A DNA stretch of 64,000 bases from contig WOFQ01000073.1 of assembly GCA_012184525.1 (NCBI GenBank), positions 49,900 through 113,899 of the forward strand, written 5' to 3'. Source of the stretch: Xenoacremonium recifei (lineage: Eukaryota > Ascomycota > Sordariomycetes > Hypocreales > Nectriaceae). The translations under genes were made by a program, and so were the position numbers. Numbering within the stretch: the first letter of the stretch is position 1; each line of letters opens with the position of its first letter. The notes beneath the pieces were generated by a model. The model had not been told where the DNA came from. It ran no database searches and saw only the letters and a list, made by a program, of their open reading frames with translations. Shown in pieces: positions 23,569-34,336 of the stretch.

Positions 23569-24936
23569 TTAGTCCTCGTCGTCCCAGTTGCCCTCAACCT
23601 CAAACGTCGTACCCAGAGCCTCCTTGCCTTGGCGGATCATGTCTTGCAGCTGCTTGTTCAGCGCCGACATACGCACATCCGCCTCACGATCCTCGGCCTT
23701 GCGCCGTGCTGCGAGGTGCTTGGCCTCGGCATTTAAGCGCGGACTTGCCTCCACGGGCCCGCGCGCCGACGCCGTTGAGGCACCACTGTGCGTTCGCCGG
23801 TGCGAGAAGCTCGGCGTTGGAGAGTGTGTGACGGCACTGCGGCGCCGGTTGGTGTTGGCGGGCTGTGGGATCTTGGTGGGTGAGGTAGACCGAGGGGAGG
23901 CGAAGGAGGCCGTGGAGGGACGAGGCGGAGCGACAGGGGGTGAGCTGGCGTAGGATAGTCGACTTGAGGGACGACGGTTATTGGAGACCGGCGTTGAGCT
24001 TAGACGAGAAGAGGGCACGCTGATACGGCGGCCCGTGGCCATGGAAGGACCATGGTTTCGTGATCGTGGAGAGGGACGGAATGATCGTCTTTGAGGAGTG
24101 CCCCTATCGAGTGAGGTTTCTCCGACCATAACCCAATTCCTGCCCAAGTCGTCCACGCGATCGGTATGTCTTCGTTTTGTTGCAGGTCCTGTCGGGGTCG
24201 ACGCTCCGCTATCGATCTGTTCTTCTGGCTCTGGCCCGGATTGGTTCATGGAATACTGGTCCTCCGAGTAGAACTGTTGTTGCTCCTCTGAGAAGGGGAA
24301 TCTGCCAGGAATGTGTTGACCTTCAAGAGGCTTCTCGTCCTCGAACGCAGGGTGTTCCTGAAGGCCGGGTGACATGTCAAAGCCGCGACCTCCTCCGGCA
24401 TAGAATCCCCGGAAAGCACCTGTCTTGCAGAACTCCCATACCTTTCCTACAACACCGCCAATTGTGTTAAAGGCGAAAGTACCCCATCCCTTCGAGGGCG
24501 TCGGCTGAGGAGGCAAGTTGAAGAGCGGCGTCGGGCCCGTCATGCTGCGGTCCAATTCATCCCGCGGACGTTTTGACCCCAAAACACGCCTGTAATCCGA
24601 GTCTGAGTACATGCTCTCGCCGAGGATGCCGCTCTCGACCGGTCCGCCGTTGGGGGTATCGAGCTGGCCGGCAAGATAGTACCGACTATCGACTTGTGCC
24701 GGGGTGCCGAAGAATCCATCGGCGTCCAATTCGTGACCGTGCAGGTCGTCCTGCGACCGCGAAATCTCATCGCGGTGCCGTTTGCGCGTCGAATGAACAT
24801 CGTAGGTCGCCGGGCGCGCCGTCGCATAGCTCAGACTGGTGCTGGAGCTGGGCGAAATGGGCGGTCGAAAGAGGCCCGGGTGGACGCCCTCGGCGTGAAA
24901 GGCGCCTGGCATATGGAACTGCGGAGGGACAGTCAT
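23569..24936 (-). CDS. Conserved-type disordered nuclear protein of unknown function
   Basis: I do not recognise the family. A single exon gives 455 residues from the ATG of MTVPPQFHMP; the frame continues upstream without an ATG. Most of the protein looks disordered. Visible features: possible nuclear localisation words (RKRHR near 51, KRPR near 122); one hydrophobic/aromatic segment at about 151-180 (GWGTFAFNTIGGVVGKVWEF onward) that could form an amphipathic helix or short membrane-binding element; the short word NWVMVGE; a basic, Ser/Pro/Arg-rich stretch at about 290-385 containing TKIP (354-357), which resembles the [S/T]xIP word used by EB1-binding proteins; and a C-terminal charged helix (about 400-440) ending in an acidic GNWDDED. 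Codon use matches the neighbours, and the frame excludes chance at this length. Confidence 0.75.
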   Translation of the reverse strand: MTVPPQFHMPGAFHAEGVHPGLFRPPISPSSSTSLSYATARPATYDVHSTRKRHRDEISRSQDDLHGHELDADGFFGTPAQVDSRYYLAGQLDTPNGGPVESGILGESMYSDSDYRRVLGSKRPRDELDRSMTGPTPLFNLPPQPTPSKGWGTFAFNTIGGVVGKVWEFCKTGAFRGFYAGGGRGFDMSPGLQEHPAFEDEKPLEGQHIPGRFPFSEEQQQFYSEDQYSMNQSGPEPEEQIDSGASTPTGPATKRRHTDRVDDLGRNWVMVGETSLDRGTPQRRSFRPSPRSRNHGPSMATGRRISVPSSRLSSTPVSNNRRPSSRLSYASSPPVAPPRPSTASFASPRSTSPTKIPQPANTNRRRSAVTHSPTPSFSHRRTHSGASTASARGPVEASPRLNAEAKHLAARRKAEDREADVRMSALNKQLQDMIRQGKEALGTTFEVEGNWDDED

Positions 24937-26167
24937 GGCGTTCTCCTGGAATGCGCGCGACGTCACGCTCGCTAGCGATGACAGGGAGGTGGTTTGGAAG
25001 GATAACCGGGGATCGATCTGAAGCTGGGCTGGGCCTGGAGCTGGAGCAGGAGCTGGAGGGGTGAGCTCAGCAGCGGCCGAGACACATGGCCGGGCGCGCG
25101 GGTTTGTTTAGTTTTGGTCTGCTGCTCAGTGACTGCAGCAGGCTCTGGATTTCGGCGGGTCTGAGCTCTGGCGAAGATGTGGTGAAGGTCGCTTCAGGGT
25201 CGAAGTCAGGAAAAGGCGATGGAAAGGACGAGCACAAGCAGAAACACGCCCGGATTGTCTCGTGACTCGATTCGATCGCTGCGCGATGGCGCGTGGGAAC
25301 GTTCGCTCCGCGGATGATGACTGGTGGCGATTGAAAGGGTGGTGCTGGTGCTGGTGCTGCCTGGTGACAGCTGAAGCACGAGGACGTTTCTGTTGCGCCA
25401 ACGGCAAGTAAGCTTTGGCTTGTGAACCTAGGGTTGTCGCTAGAGGCGTGAGCGCGCTCTATAGGCCCGAGGCATCGACGAGAAGGGTCCTCGTTTCCCG
25501 AACAATATCTCGATTCCGCAAGGTTGAGTCGCGATGGAACAAAGGAAAGAAATCCTGGATCGTAGTCGAGGTGGTTGTTGTAGAAGACAAAGAACGGTGT
25601 TTGCCGGGGTCCTGGGCGTTCCTTCTCCAGTTGGGGGCTTCAGCCTTTCAGGTGACTCTAGCTTCGTTTCCCAGCGCTCAACAGCGGCTGCGTCCGCCCG
25701 TAGTCTGACATTTAGTTAGGGATTTGAATAGAAGGTCCTTAGCCAGGGCGCCCGCTAGATCGTCAGGGTTCGAACTTCTATGGGGGGTTTCCTAGCCGCT
25801 GGAAATTGTCCCATCCTCTTCCAGCTGAAGCGGTTGCTCTGGGCAATGGCGGGCTTGTGATAATAAATAGAGGGGCACCATCAGAACCCTGCCGGGGAGC
25901 GATTGCGACCGAATGGAACAGTCCACCGCCTCCAGGGTCTTGAGCAATATCCTGCCGATGATTCAATTCTCAAATGGTCTATTCCGAATCAATCGATCCA
26001 ATATTTACGCATGTCTGCAGCTAATTCAAGTCGTGCATATGACTCCGGAACCCCTTCCCCTTCTACCTCCGGCAAGATTGCTCTCGCTGCACTCTAGCTG
26101 ATCTCTCAACGCCGCGTCCTTGACCCTGGTCAAAGACAAACAAAGTCATTATGGAGGCACACAAGCC
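24937..26167. other. Spacer upstream of the unknown protein gene
   Basis: About 1.23 kb holding the promoter and leader of the unknown protein gene and the 3' end of the HD-domain gene. Imperfect triplet-type repeats occur (GGTGCT at about 25339-25360; GGAGCT/GGAGCA at about 25028-25058). No gene was recognised. Confidence 0.45.
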
Positions 26168-27044
26168 TTAGTTCCCGTTCGCCTTCCCGTAGTAGCTCTC
26201 CTGGCCCTCTCGTGTCTCCTGCTGTACTCCTCCGGTCTCTCCCTTCTCGCCGTGGACATGCGCCTTGCTTCCCCAGAAGGCTTCGCGCTCCTGAAGAAGT
26301 TCATCCGCCCAGGCCCGCATCTCTGGCAGTGCCATCTTTGTCGCTACATACGCGAACTCGCCCAGATCGATCTGACCATCACCACGCCGTTCGTACTCCA
26401 TCATCTGGAGCAGCAGCTCCAGCTTATCGATGTCATGCACAAAGTGACTATCGAGCGTCTTTGAATCCTCGTACTCTTGCCAAATTGCCCGCATCTCTGC
26501 GCCCGACACGCCTCCCGCCACGTTCCGTAGCAGATTCTTGGTTAGGAAGTCCATCGTCGCCGCCTCTCGGCGGTTCTTCTCTGGTTTGGGCACGCCGTCG
26601 ACTGGTGTGATATCACCCACGAGGAGCTCGGCGATGTCGTGTATGAGGCACATCTTCGTGCATTTGGGAAGATCTAGCTTCGGGGCCAGTGCCGGCGGTG
26701 CGAACATGGAGATCAATGACATGCGATACATATGATCCGAGATTGACTCGCCGCGAGTGATGCCGAATCGTCTCCATCCTTCTCGCTTCGTGGTTTTCAA
26801 TCGTTCGAGGATGTGGAAGAAGGGAATTGGGGACTCTGACCCCTCGGTCGGAGCACCTTCGGGAAGCAGCTTGACTACCTTCTCAACCGTCCACTCCCCC
26901 TCGGGCTTAACGACAGGGGTGAAGCCCAGCTCTATGGGTTCTGTTAGAGAAAAGTCCCAGGTATTGTGTGTGTCGGGCGCATCATGGCTTACTGGAAATG
27001 TCGACCTCCCCATCCTGTTGTTGTTGTGGCGGCTGCGAACCCAT
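26168..27044 (-). CDS. HD-domain 5'-deoxynucleotidase (HDDC2/YGK1 family)
   Basis: A metal-dependent phosphohydrolase expected to remove phosphate from deoxynucleoside 5'-monophosphates, thus a cytosolic nucleotide-pool enzyme. Two exons (27044-26993, 26940-26168; 52-bp intron with GTAAGC donor and ctaacag acceptor) give 274 residues. Splicing joins EVDIS to KPIELGFTP; the unspliced frame runs on upstream but has no ATG there. The glutamine run at residues 7-10 precedes the domain. The HD_3 metal-site residues are visible: His87 in ESISDHMYRM, His118-Asp119 in CLIHDIAELLVGD, and the later aspartate in HDIDKLELLLQMMEYE. The C-terminal extension is charged and looks disordered. Length is a little above the human HDDC2 (about 200). 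Substrate preference is inferred from the family. Confidence 0.9.
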
Positions 27045-27617
27045 TTTGCCTTCGCCGTGGTCTGAAGCTGGTGGTTTTTCGAGGTATGTGCGTAATGCAA
27101 GTGTTGTGTAAAGTGAATAGACAACACTTTGCCACGAAAGAGCGTAGAATGTGTTTTTATAGGGCACAAACAAACAATTGGGCTCTTCTTAGCGAGTCCA
27201 AAACAGAAAATGAAGGAAAACAAATGCGAATGGAGGTAGCGGACGGGACGGGAAGGCTCTAGTGTTGGTACCCAAAGCCGCAAAGCCGTCCGCCTGCGGG
27301 CAAGAGCAATCACAAGCTCTTGCCTGTCTGTAATCAGAGCCCCGCGTTGTTTGGAAGGTCCCTCACTGATTGTCATTGGCGGCTCGCCGTTTCCAGTCCG
27401 GAAGTGGCCAATGGTCAGCCACGCGAGTCGGTCTGCACCGTTGCGTCATACCGAAAACGGCTGGCTGCTGCAGGGTAGGGTAATTTTGAGGGGAAAGCGA
27501 GTACTCGAAGCTCGTCTGAGGAAGATAGACGCGATGCAGCAGTGAATCATTGATTTTATGTCCCTCGTGTTTTCTACTCCTTTTTTTTAACATGTACAAG
27601 TGCCAGGTCTCCTGATC
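27045..27617. other. Spacer upstream of the HD-domain gene
   Basis: This 573-bp spacer holds the HD-gene promoter and the 3' end of the rhodanese gene, including a T-run near 27580. No gene was seen. Confidence 0.5.
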
Positions 27618-28116
27618 CTACCAGCTCGACCATAGATCCTTTCGGTATCCCTCTGTCAACCGCTCATCCTCGCCATACTCCTGTTGCCACCCGCTGAACC
27701 CCCGATCCAGCACCACAACCTCCTGCGTCTCCTCCTCGCCCTTCTCCTTCTCTCCCAGCACACGCAGCAAGCCATCTCGCTCACGCAAGTACTTCAGAGC
27801 CGCACTCGGACCCCGGATCTGGCTCAATGCGCAGTGGAATACCACCGTACGCTTGTCCTTTAGACGCCGCACAAGCGTAGGCATCATCACGTCGAGCTGG
27901 TGGGAAGGGATGTTGATACAGCCCTTGATGTGGCCACCGAGGTAGTCTGATGTTGTCTTAGCCTTATGGTCAATGGAAGGAAGATCAGGTGTTGGGTCTA
28001 CCGTCTTCTCGGACGTCGACAACGGCGTAGGTCGGGTCTTTGGCTTCGAGCTCCGACAGCATGCGCTCTGAGAGCGACTTGGCGCTTATACGCTTCAAAG
28101 TGGCGATCGTAGCCAT
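27618..28116 (-). CDS. Rhodanese-fold phosphatase (Ych1/Cdc25-like, arsenate-reductase related)
   Basis: A small single-domain rhodanese/Cdc25-type phosphatase; yeast relatives are Ych1 and the arsenate reductase Arr2. Two exons (28116-28002, 27946-27618; 55-bp intron, GTAGAC donor, atcag acceptor) give 147 residues. The intron lies inside the domain and splicing joins VDVRED to DYLGGHIKGCINIP. The catalytic loop is HCALSQIRG, with nucleophile Cys77 and Arg83, a six-residue CX5R loop as in phosphatases and arsenate reductases rather than sulphurtransferases. The C-terminal end has the usual LDRGFSGW strand-turn and an acidic loop before it (EKEKGEEETQ). Whether it acts on phosphoproteins or arsenate cannot be decided from sequence. 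Confidence 0.88.
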
Positions 28117-28615
28117 CGTGCGGAGTTGTCCTATCGTTGAGATATGCAGTCTTGTATGGAGTCGTAAGAGAAGGATGGACCAACACCAAACCTGAAGAGT
28201 TGTGTAAGTTGAAAGATTGGGTTGTACGGGACAGCTTGATATTCCCCGACTCCACATAGCCTATTTGGTGGCGTCGGTGAGAAGGATGGCTAACCGTATT
28301 ACGACTGCAAAGCTGAATAAAGATATGTAGAAGGGATACGAAGGTGACGCCCTCTGGCATATTACTGTAACAATAGCTTCTCTTGAAAATATGGAAGCAG
28401 TAATAATATCGTTATCTCTCTTCTCATCCAAGTTAAGTCATACAGTAGATACACACGTCGCACACCCATGCAGTACGTATACGCAATCGAATCATACAAG
28501 ACCAAACCGACGGCCTAATCAGACAACCAATACCGCCAATATCCTTAAAATCTATATGCGCCCGCGCCGAGCTCCGCCTAGGGTATCGATTAGAAAAGCA
28601 AGGAAAGCCAAGGCC
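28117..28615. other. Spacer between rhodanese gene and ADA2
   Basis: This 499-bp, relatively AT-rich spacer contains the promoter of the rhodanese gene and the ADA2 3' end. No feature was recognised. Confidence 0.5.
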
Positions 28616-30299
28616 TCACGCCTTGCCCACCCATCCGGCGCGAATAAAAAAGTCGAAAATGCGGCCACCCTTCTGAGAATCTAGCCTGCAGATCTCCCTG
28701 GCCTGCTTCTTCTTCAAAGTCCCGTTTGTTTTTAAAGCTTCTTTGAGCATCTGCTCTTTGATCATCAGGTACGGCTTTGGCTGTAATCGGATCGTCTCGC
28801 ACAGCTTCGCCTCGTCCTGTGTTAGGAGGTGAAGGTCCGGCGCGTTGTCCTGGGTCAAGGCGAGCGGCTGCATTCCGGAAATTGGTTGCGGAACATATTT
28901 CTGTTTCGTCGGTGTGTGTCCATTCACGCCGTTTACCCCGTTGATGCCGTTGGTATGGCCATTGGTCAGGGGCTTGACGTCTCCGTTCGTCTGGTCCGCG
29001 GGGCGCACAGGCAGCTCAGGTCCCAAGAGGAGAGCTGCACCGCTTGGCGGCTCGGGCTGCACAGGCTGCTTAGATCTCTGTGCAGCGGCTAACCGCTCTC
29101 TGTCCATAGACCCCATAGGTATGGACTTTTGTATTCGTTGAGCCTTCTCATTTTCATACTTTTCTCCGCTCCTGAGGTCGCCAATCTTCATGTTGCGCCA
29201 TTCTTGGAGTTGCGAGATGGCTTGTCTCAAATTGAGTTCATCCAGAAGTCCCATGTTGAAGTCATCAAAGTCCTTGTGGTTCATCAATCGAGCAAATGGC
29301 TTCGCCTTCTGAAGTAGGTCCTTTTCCTCCTTCGTTCGCTTCTTTTCCAGTTTTGTATTCTCGCGGTAGTCGAGGAGGTTGTGCTCAAAGATGACCTTTT
29401 TACGCTCCACACGTTGTGTTAGGCGGCAGTTGTAGATATCCATAACAGTGAGCTTGAGCTCCATCTCAGGCTCTAGCTCGCCCGTCCTAGGGTTTAGTCC
29501 ATCTCCAGGATCAAACTGCATCAGTTGGACGGCCTCTTCTGCTTCGTTGGCGTACTCCTGTTCGAATTCTAATCGACCAGGCATGTAACCTTGGATTTCG
29601 TGACAACTGGGCACACTGGCGGTGGGTTTTGTCTTTGGTTGCAAAGTCGGGGCATTTTTCGCTGCCTCGCGGCGTTCTTCTATCCGTCGTTTCTTCCGGG
29701 CTTGGAACTCTTCTCGGGGGATCTCGTTCGCGAGCTCGCAGTCTTGCGGACTGCATCGCTTGGGCAGCGGGAAGGCCGGTGAGTCGACATAGGTCTTCAA
29801 ATAATGGTCGCGAACCTCATCCTTCTCCCGAAAACCGCCAATGTGGTCGGCAATGTCTGCCCAGGATCCGAGGCCGTATATCTCTGCGCCCTCGAGGAGG
29901 AGCAGTTCTTCGTCGGCACCCCATTCTCGGTCGAAGATGGGGAAAGAGTTCTGCTCGATGACGCGGAAGGGATGTGTCGCAGGGTTGTGCGCGTTGCGCG
30001 ACTCGCCTTTCGCAAAGCACGAGACGCACAGATCGAAGTCACTGCATGCCGGGTCGGCACATCTAATGCGAACCTAAGGTCGGCGATGAGATCACCAGAC
30101 GTCAGCCAGAGTTCCCCGGAAGCCGATGTTTACCCGAGCTGGGGGCGCACGATATCAAAGTCCGGATCCAGGTCCCGGCATAGGCACAGGCAGCATGACA
30201 ACTCACCGTGGATGTGATATCGGATGAACAGACGTCGCAGACGTACTTGACGCCTCCTTCGCCGCCGCGAGTGACGGTTTTCTTGCGGATGACGCCCAT
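28616..30299 (-). CDS. ADA2: SAGA/ADA transcriptional adaptor ADA2
   Basis: The adaptor that binds and stimulates the Gcn5 histone acetyltransferase in the SAGA and ADA complexes. Two exons (30299-30207, 30073-28616) give 516 residues; the 133-bp phase-0 intron splits the ZZ zinc finger, joining SSDITST to VRIRCADPAC. The ZZ finger uses Cys21, Cys24, Cys36, Cys41, Cys47 and Cys50. A SANT domain follows at about 70-125 (DEELLLLEGAEIYGLGSWAD, then DHYLKTYVDSP). The conserved central Ada2 region includes GYMPGRLEFEQEYANEAEE and LMQFDPGD. A low-complexity linker with repeated NG (TNGHTNGINGVNGVNG) precedes the C-terminal SWIRM domain (about 430-516), ending IFDFFIRAGWV. Family length and order are complete. 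Confidence 0.96.
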
Positions 30300-31538
30300 A
30301 TTGCAGTAGGTCTGGCGTTGCGGGGAGGTCGACGACGCCCCCCTGCCGGAGTCGCACCACGGACCTGGAGGTGAATGCGGAGGGGAAGGGGGGAGGAAAA
30401 GCGGTCTAATGGAATGCGCAAGTGATGAGGGCGCGAATGCGACGTGTCTTTTGATGGAAAATGATGACTTGGGCGGGTGGTTGATGGCGATATCGTCGGG
30501 GCTGATTTGCTAGGAGGTCGCGATGTTTGGGCGTCAGCGAGACATGGATGTCATGTGTCAGATGCACAGCAGAGCGCGCCTCCGCGAACAGAGAACCGGC
30601 CGGCTCAGCGCATTTGCTGGGGTACTCAGGGCGGGCTTAGGCCAGGCTAGCACCAGGACTGGACTGGACTGGGTACGTGGAATCGGAGGGAGGGACGGTT
30701 GGCTGGCTGGTGGTTGGCTGGCTTGACGGGGAAGGCTTCTGGGAGGCTGCCAAGTGGGCATCGGAGGTTCCTTGTCGCTGTCCGAGATGGCGACGCGATG
30801 CGATTGGCTGTGCGATGGCAAGCCACGTGACTCGGAACCTCCGCCTGGATGTTTAGAACTCATGAGGGAACCCCGCCATAATCCATCAATCAGCCACAGC
30901 TGAACAAACCCCGCTGTGCAGCAAGCATTGCTGTGAGGATATGGCAAGATGATTCTGATAGTAGATCTAAGGTGGAAGGACGTAGAAATAAATAAAAGGA
31001 ACCCCCGGAAGCCTGCATTCCCGCATCATAGGCATACACTCTCTGCTGGGCAGTCGCATTCATGAAAGGCACAGTACACTGCAGAAACCCGAGTCTGCGT
31101 TTGTCTGGGAGCCAAACAAATCAGAGTATATCAATCTAGAACATGCATCAACGACAGGGCATCACCTGTTACACTACAGAGACACAATCCCAGAACATTC
31201 TCTCGCCCAGGGTGGCACGTCATAAGCATGGGCTTTCTCAACTAAGTCGGGGCTTTTCTGCGCCGAGTGGAAGGCCGAGGGATCCATCCGCTCAGTCTAA
31301 GAGGAGCAGGCGTATAAGCGCACCACAGGAGATCAGAGTAGCATCCAACCGTCCTTTTAAAGGAGACGAAGGGATTTTCTGCCTCAAGAATTCAATTTCC
31401 CTTCGCATCTCGCGGATTCTCACCTCGAATTCAAGCTGTAGAGACACATCTTCTGTAAATAAGTGCTCGCCAACTTCTATCAGCTCTCGATCCGGCTGCC
31501 CCTCACCGTTATCCCAAGTCCCCAACCACGCCACCATC
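30300..31538. promoter_or_regulatory. Divergent promoter region of ADA2 and GAL7
   Basis: The 1.24-kb spacer between divergent starts. It contains tandem TGGCTGG/TTGGCTGG words near 30700-30722 and CT-rich tracts before both starts. No further gene was recognised. Confidence 0.5.
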
Positions 31539-32858
31539 ATGCCCGATCAGATCTTGAACGACATCTCTCACAGGAGATACAACCCTCTTACCGACTCTTG
31601 GCTGCTGGTGTCCCCCCATCGGACTAAGCGACCGTGGCAGTACGTTCAGCGCCTTAAAACTGCTATGAAATGCTGTTCTAACATGTTCTCGCAGGGGTCA
31701 ACAGGAGGCAGCTGTCGCAAACAAGCTGCCTGAATACGACCCAAAGGTGACCCATCACCAAATCTGAGAGTCCCATGACTTGGAACTTGAGCTAATGAGA
31801 CAAACTAGTGCTACTTGTGCCCAGGGAACTCTCGCGCACAAGGGGACAAGAACCCTTCTTATGAAAAGACATTTGCCTTCGTCAACGACTACAGCGCAGT
31901 TAAAGAGCAGCAGCCAGACTACGAGCCCGAGACTTCTTCAAATGGTGAGGATCTTTCTGAGACTGGCAACAACAAATGCTAACCAGAGATTTCAGATTTG
32001 GGATCATTGCTACTTCAGGCTCGGGGAGTCAAAGGCGTCTGCTATGTTATTACCTTCTCCCCCAAACATCACCTCACCCTGGCAGATATGCCCCCAACGG
32101 AGATTCTCCCCGTCATTGAGCATTGGACGCGCATCTACGCCAACCATCTTTCTCCAGAAAACCCGCTTTCTAAGAGTATCAACTCTCTAGACATCTCAAT
32201 GCCAAAAGACGCCGCGCCGATTCCCAAAGATGAATACCGGTACATGCAAATCTTTGAAAACAAGGGTGCCGCCATGGGCTGCTCCAACCCCCACCCCCAC
32301 TGTCAAGTTTGGACTACATCAACGATGCCCGAGGAGCCTGGCAAGGAGCTGGTTCAGATGACCAAGTATCGCGCCAATCATGACGGACGACATTTGCTAG
32401 GCGATTACGTCAAGCTGGAACTGGAAAAGGGCGAGCGCGTTGTCTGGCAAAACGATGCCTTTGTGGTTGTGTGCCCCTGGTGGGCAGTCTGGCCCTTTGA
32501 GGTTCTCATCCTCCCGAAGCGACATATCCGGTCCCTTGTCGACTTCAGCGCTCAGGAGCGACTGCAGTTTGCTGAGGCAATCCAGGAAGTCACGCGAAGA
32601 TACGACAATCTCTTCGAGTGCAGTTTCCCATACAGCTCTGGTCTGCATCAGGCTCCTTTGAAGGCCACGCCTGACGAGATCGAGAACTCGTATTTCCACA
32701 TGCACTTCTATCCTCCGCTACTGCGCTCGGCGACGGTCAAGAAGTTTTTGGTGGGTTATGAACTGATGGCGGAGCCTCAGAGGGATATCACTCCGGAGCA
32801 GGCCGCAGAGAGGTTGAGAAACTGCGGAGGGGAGCTGTACCGCAAGAATTTGCAATAG
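31539..32858 (+). CDS. GAL7: Galactose-1-phosphate uridylyltransferase (GAL7)
   Basis: The Leloir-pathway enzyme that exchanges UMP between UDP-glucose and galactose-1-phosphate. Four exons (31539-31639, 31695-31746, 31809-31944, 31996-32858) give 383 residues, the usual length. The N-terminus RRYNPLTDSWLLVSPHRTKRPWQGQQE spans the first junction and matches the family. The metal-site word CYLCPGN (Cys52, Cys55) opens exon 3. The active site NPHPHC holds His196 and His198, the latter the uridylylated nucleophile by comparison with the bacterial enzyme. The region AVWPFEVLILPKRH and a late HMHFYPPLLRS are also typical. Its 3' end lies 144 bp from that of ERG28. No other galactose genes lie in the window, so a GAL cluster of the yeast kind is absent here. 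Confidence 0.96.
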
Positions 32859-33002
32859 ACTTGTATGGGTTGGTGATGGGGTGTTAGATTTATTTTAGAT
32901 TAGATGCTGTCTGTGATTCATCATCTAGAAAGACTTATTTCTAGAACTTTTGGGCTTAACAAAATAGTAGACTCGGCCATATGTCACATTTGCTCGCTTG
33001 CT

Positions 33003-33573
33003 CTATTCCATCGTCACATAATAGCTTCGAACTAATGGCATCCAAATTAAGGTCGACGTGGCAACCAAGAAGGGAAAGAACTGCGGCAGACCAAAGGTCA
33101 TGCTCTTGAAAACGAACAGCTCGCTCGCGAAGTGGCCCAGCGCAACGATGTATGTCCAGTAGGCCATGTTGTAGACGGGTCCGAGGTTGAGGTGGTATGC
33201 TGCATATAGACGCACGACGGACACAATGAGAGTCCATGTGCCGAAAAGTCTGCCCGCAAGGGGTGTCAATTGGTCGGTCGCTTTAGGGTCGTTGGGCGCC
33301 GAGACGATCTTGTCGACAGAGTCTTCGGGATTGAACTTGGCGGTTGCGGGGGGGAGCTTGTCGTTCTTGATGAACTTGCCATTGTAGACTCGGCGAGAGA
33401 AGTGAAGGGTGGTGTAGTTTTGGACGGAGTTTCCGATGGATGTGAGAGAGATCTGGAGACATTGGAGCTCTGTTAGCAAGTTGCGTCTTCGGAGCATCGA
33501 GTTGGCTTACCAGGAGCATGTAGTAGGGGAGGACGCCCTCGCCAGGAGGCAGGAGAGACTTGACAAAATCCAT
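33003..33573 (-). CDS. ERG28: Ergosterol biosynthesis scaffold protein ERG28
   Basis: A small endoplasmic-reticulum membrane protein that tethers the sterol C-4 demethylation enzymes (Erg25, Erg26, Erg27) to one another. Two exons (33573-33511, 33452-33003) give 170 residues; the 58-bp phase-0 intron joins PYYMLL to ISLTSIGNSVQNY. An earlier AG (gctaacag) within the intron would break the family alignment, so the ctccag acceptor was chosen. Four hydrophobic segments are visible: about 12-30, 95-113, 118-137 and 143-162. The conserved words NSVQNY, RVYNG, LAGRLFGTWT and YHLN are present. It is tail-to-tail with GAL7 and head-to-head with IFA38, another ER lipid gene. Confidence 0.94.
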
Positions 33574-34336
33574 TGTGATGTTGCAGACCCCTTTGAAAAG
33601 CAGGCGACGATTCAAAGGATGTAAGATGGTGCAAGAGGGAGATTTGCGACTGTTGAATTGTGGTGCTACGGACTATCATGGTGTTGATCCATCGGCTCCA
33701 GCGCAACCCAGCTCCAGGTCACCTTCACGCCTGCAGCACAGGGGAAAGACCCACTTGGACCCCGAGGAAAGCCACAACAAGCTGTTCAGGTACTCCGTAC
33801 TCCGTACAGGCCAGGCAATCTCATGAGTCTCCGACCGGGAGAATCCGTCTGCTTTCATGATCAGCCAGCCACCTTGTCATTCCCGCCTCATGAAGGGAAA
33901 AATTTCTCGGATTCGGATAAGTCCTCGGTCATTCGGAGTCTGGCGACTGAATTTCTGATACGGTGTTCATGATGCATTTAATATTGGTTCCTCTCCATTC
34001 TTGCAAGCTCGTGTCTAGTAACGCAAGTTGATACTGCTTAGACAAGAGCAATTTACAATTGAAATCGAGAGAGATGCGTGCGAATTGATCAGTTTGGCGC
34101 ATTTTCTAAGAGTAAACTAGAATAGAAGTTTCCAGGCAATTGTGGTCAAAGGCACACGCCGCATGGGTGGTTATGATTTCATTGGCCACAGTGGCTGTTG
34201 AGGAGCGTTGAGCTGGATTACATAATTCAGCAGCAATTTGCTGGCCGTCTGTAATACCCCCGTCACGCCCGCCGATAGCTGTGGCCCCTAACTCTTGCTC
34301 TCGTGTTTGATCAACCGCACCTCATCTACAGCAATC
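33574..34336. promoter_or_regulatory. Divergent promoter region of ERG28 and IFA38
   Basis: This 763-bp spacer lies between the start codons of two ER lipid-synthesis genes. It contains the overlapping words TACTCCGTACTCCGTAC at 33791-33807 and an inverted CCAAT box (attgg) near 34180. I found no clear sterol-response element by eye. Confidence 0.6.

Noticed and set aside
25766..25775. GGGTTCGAAC, similar to a tRNA B box
   Set aside because: No A box at the right distance, no acceptor-stem pairing, and no discernible cloverleaf.
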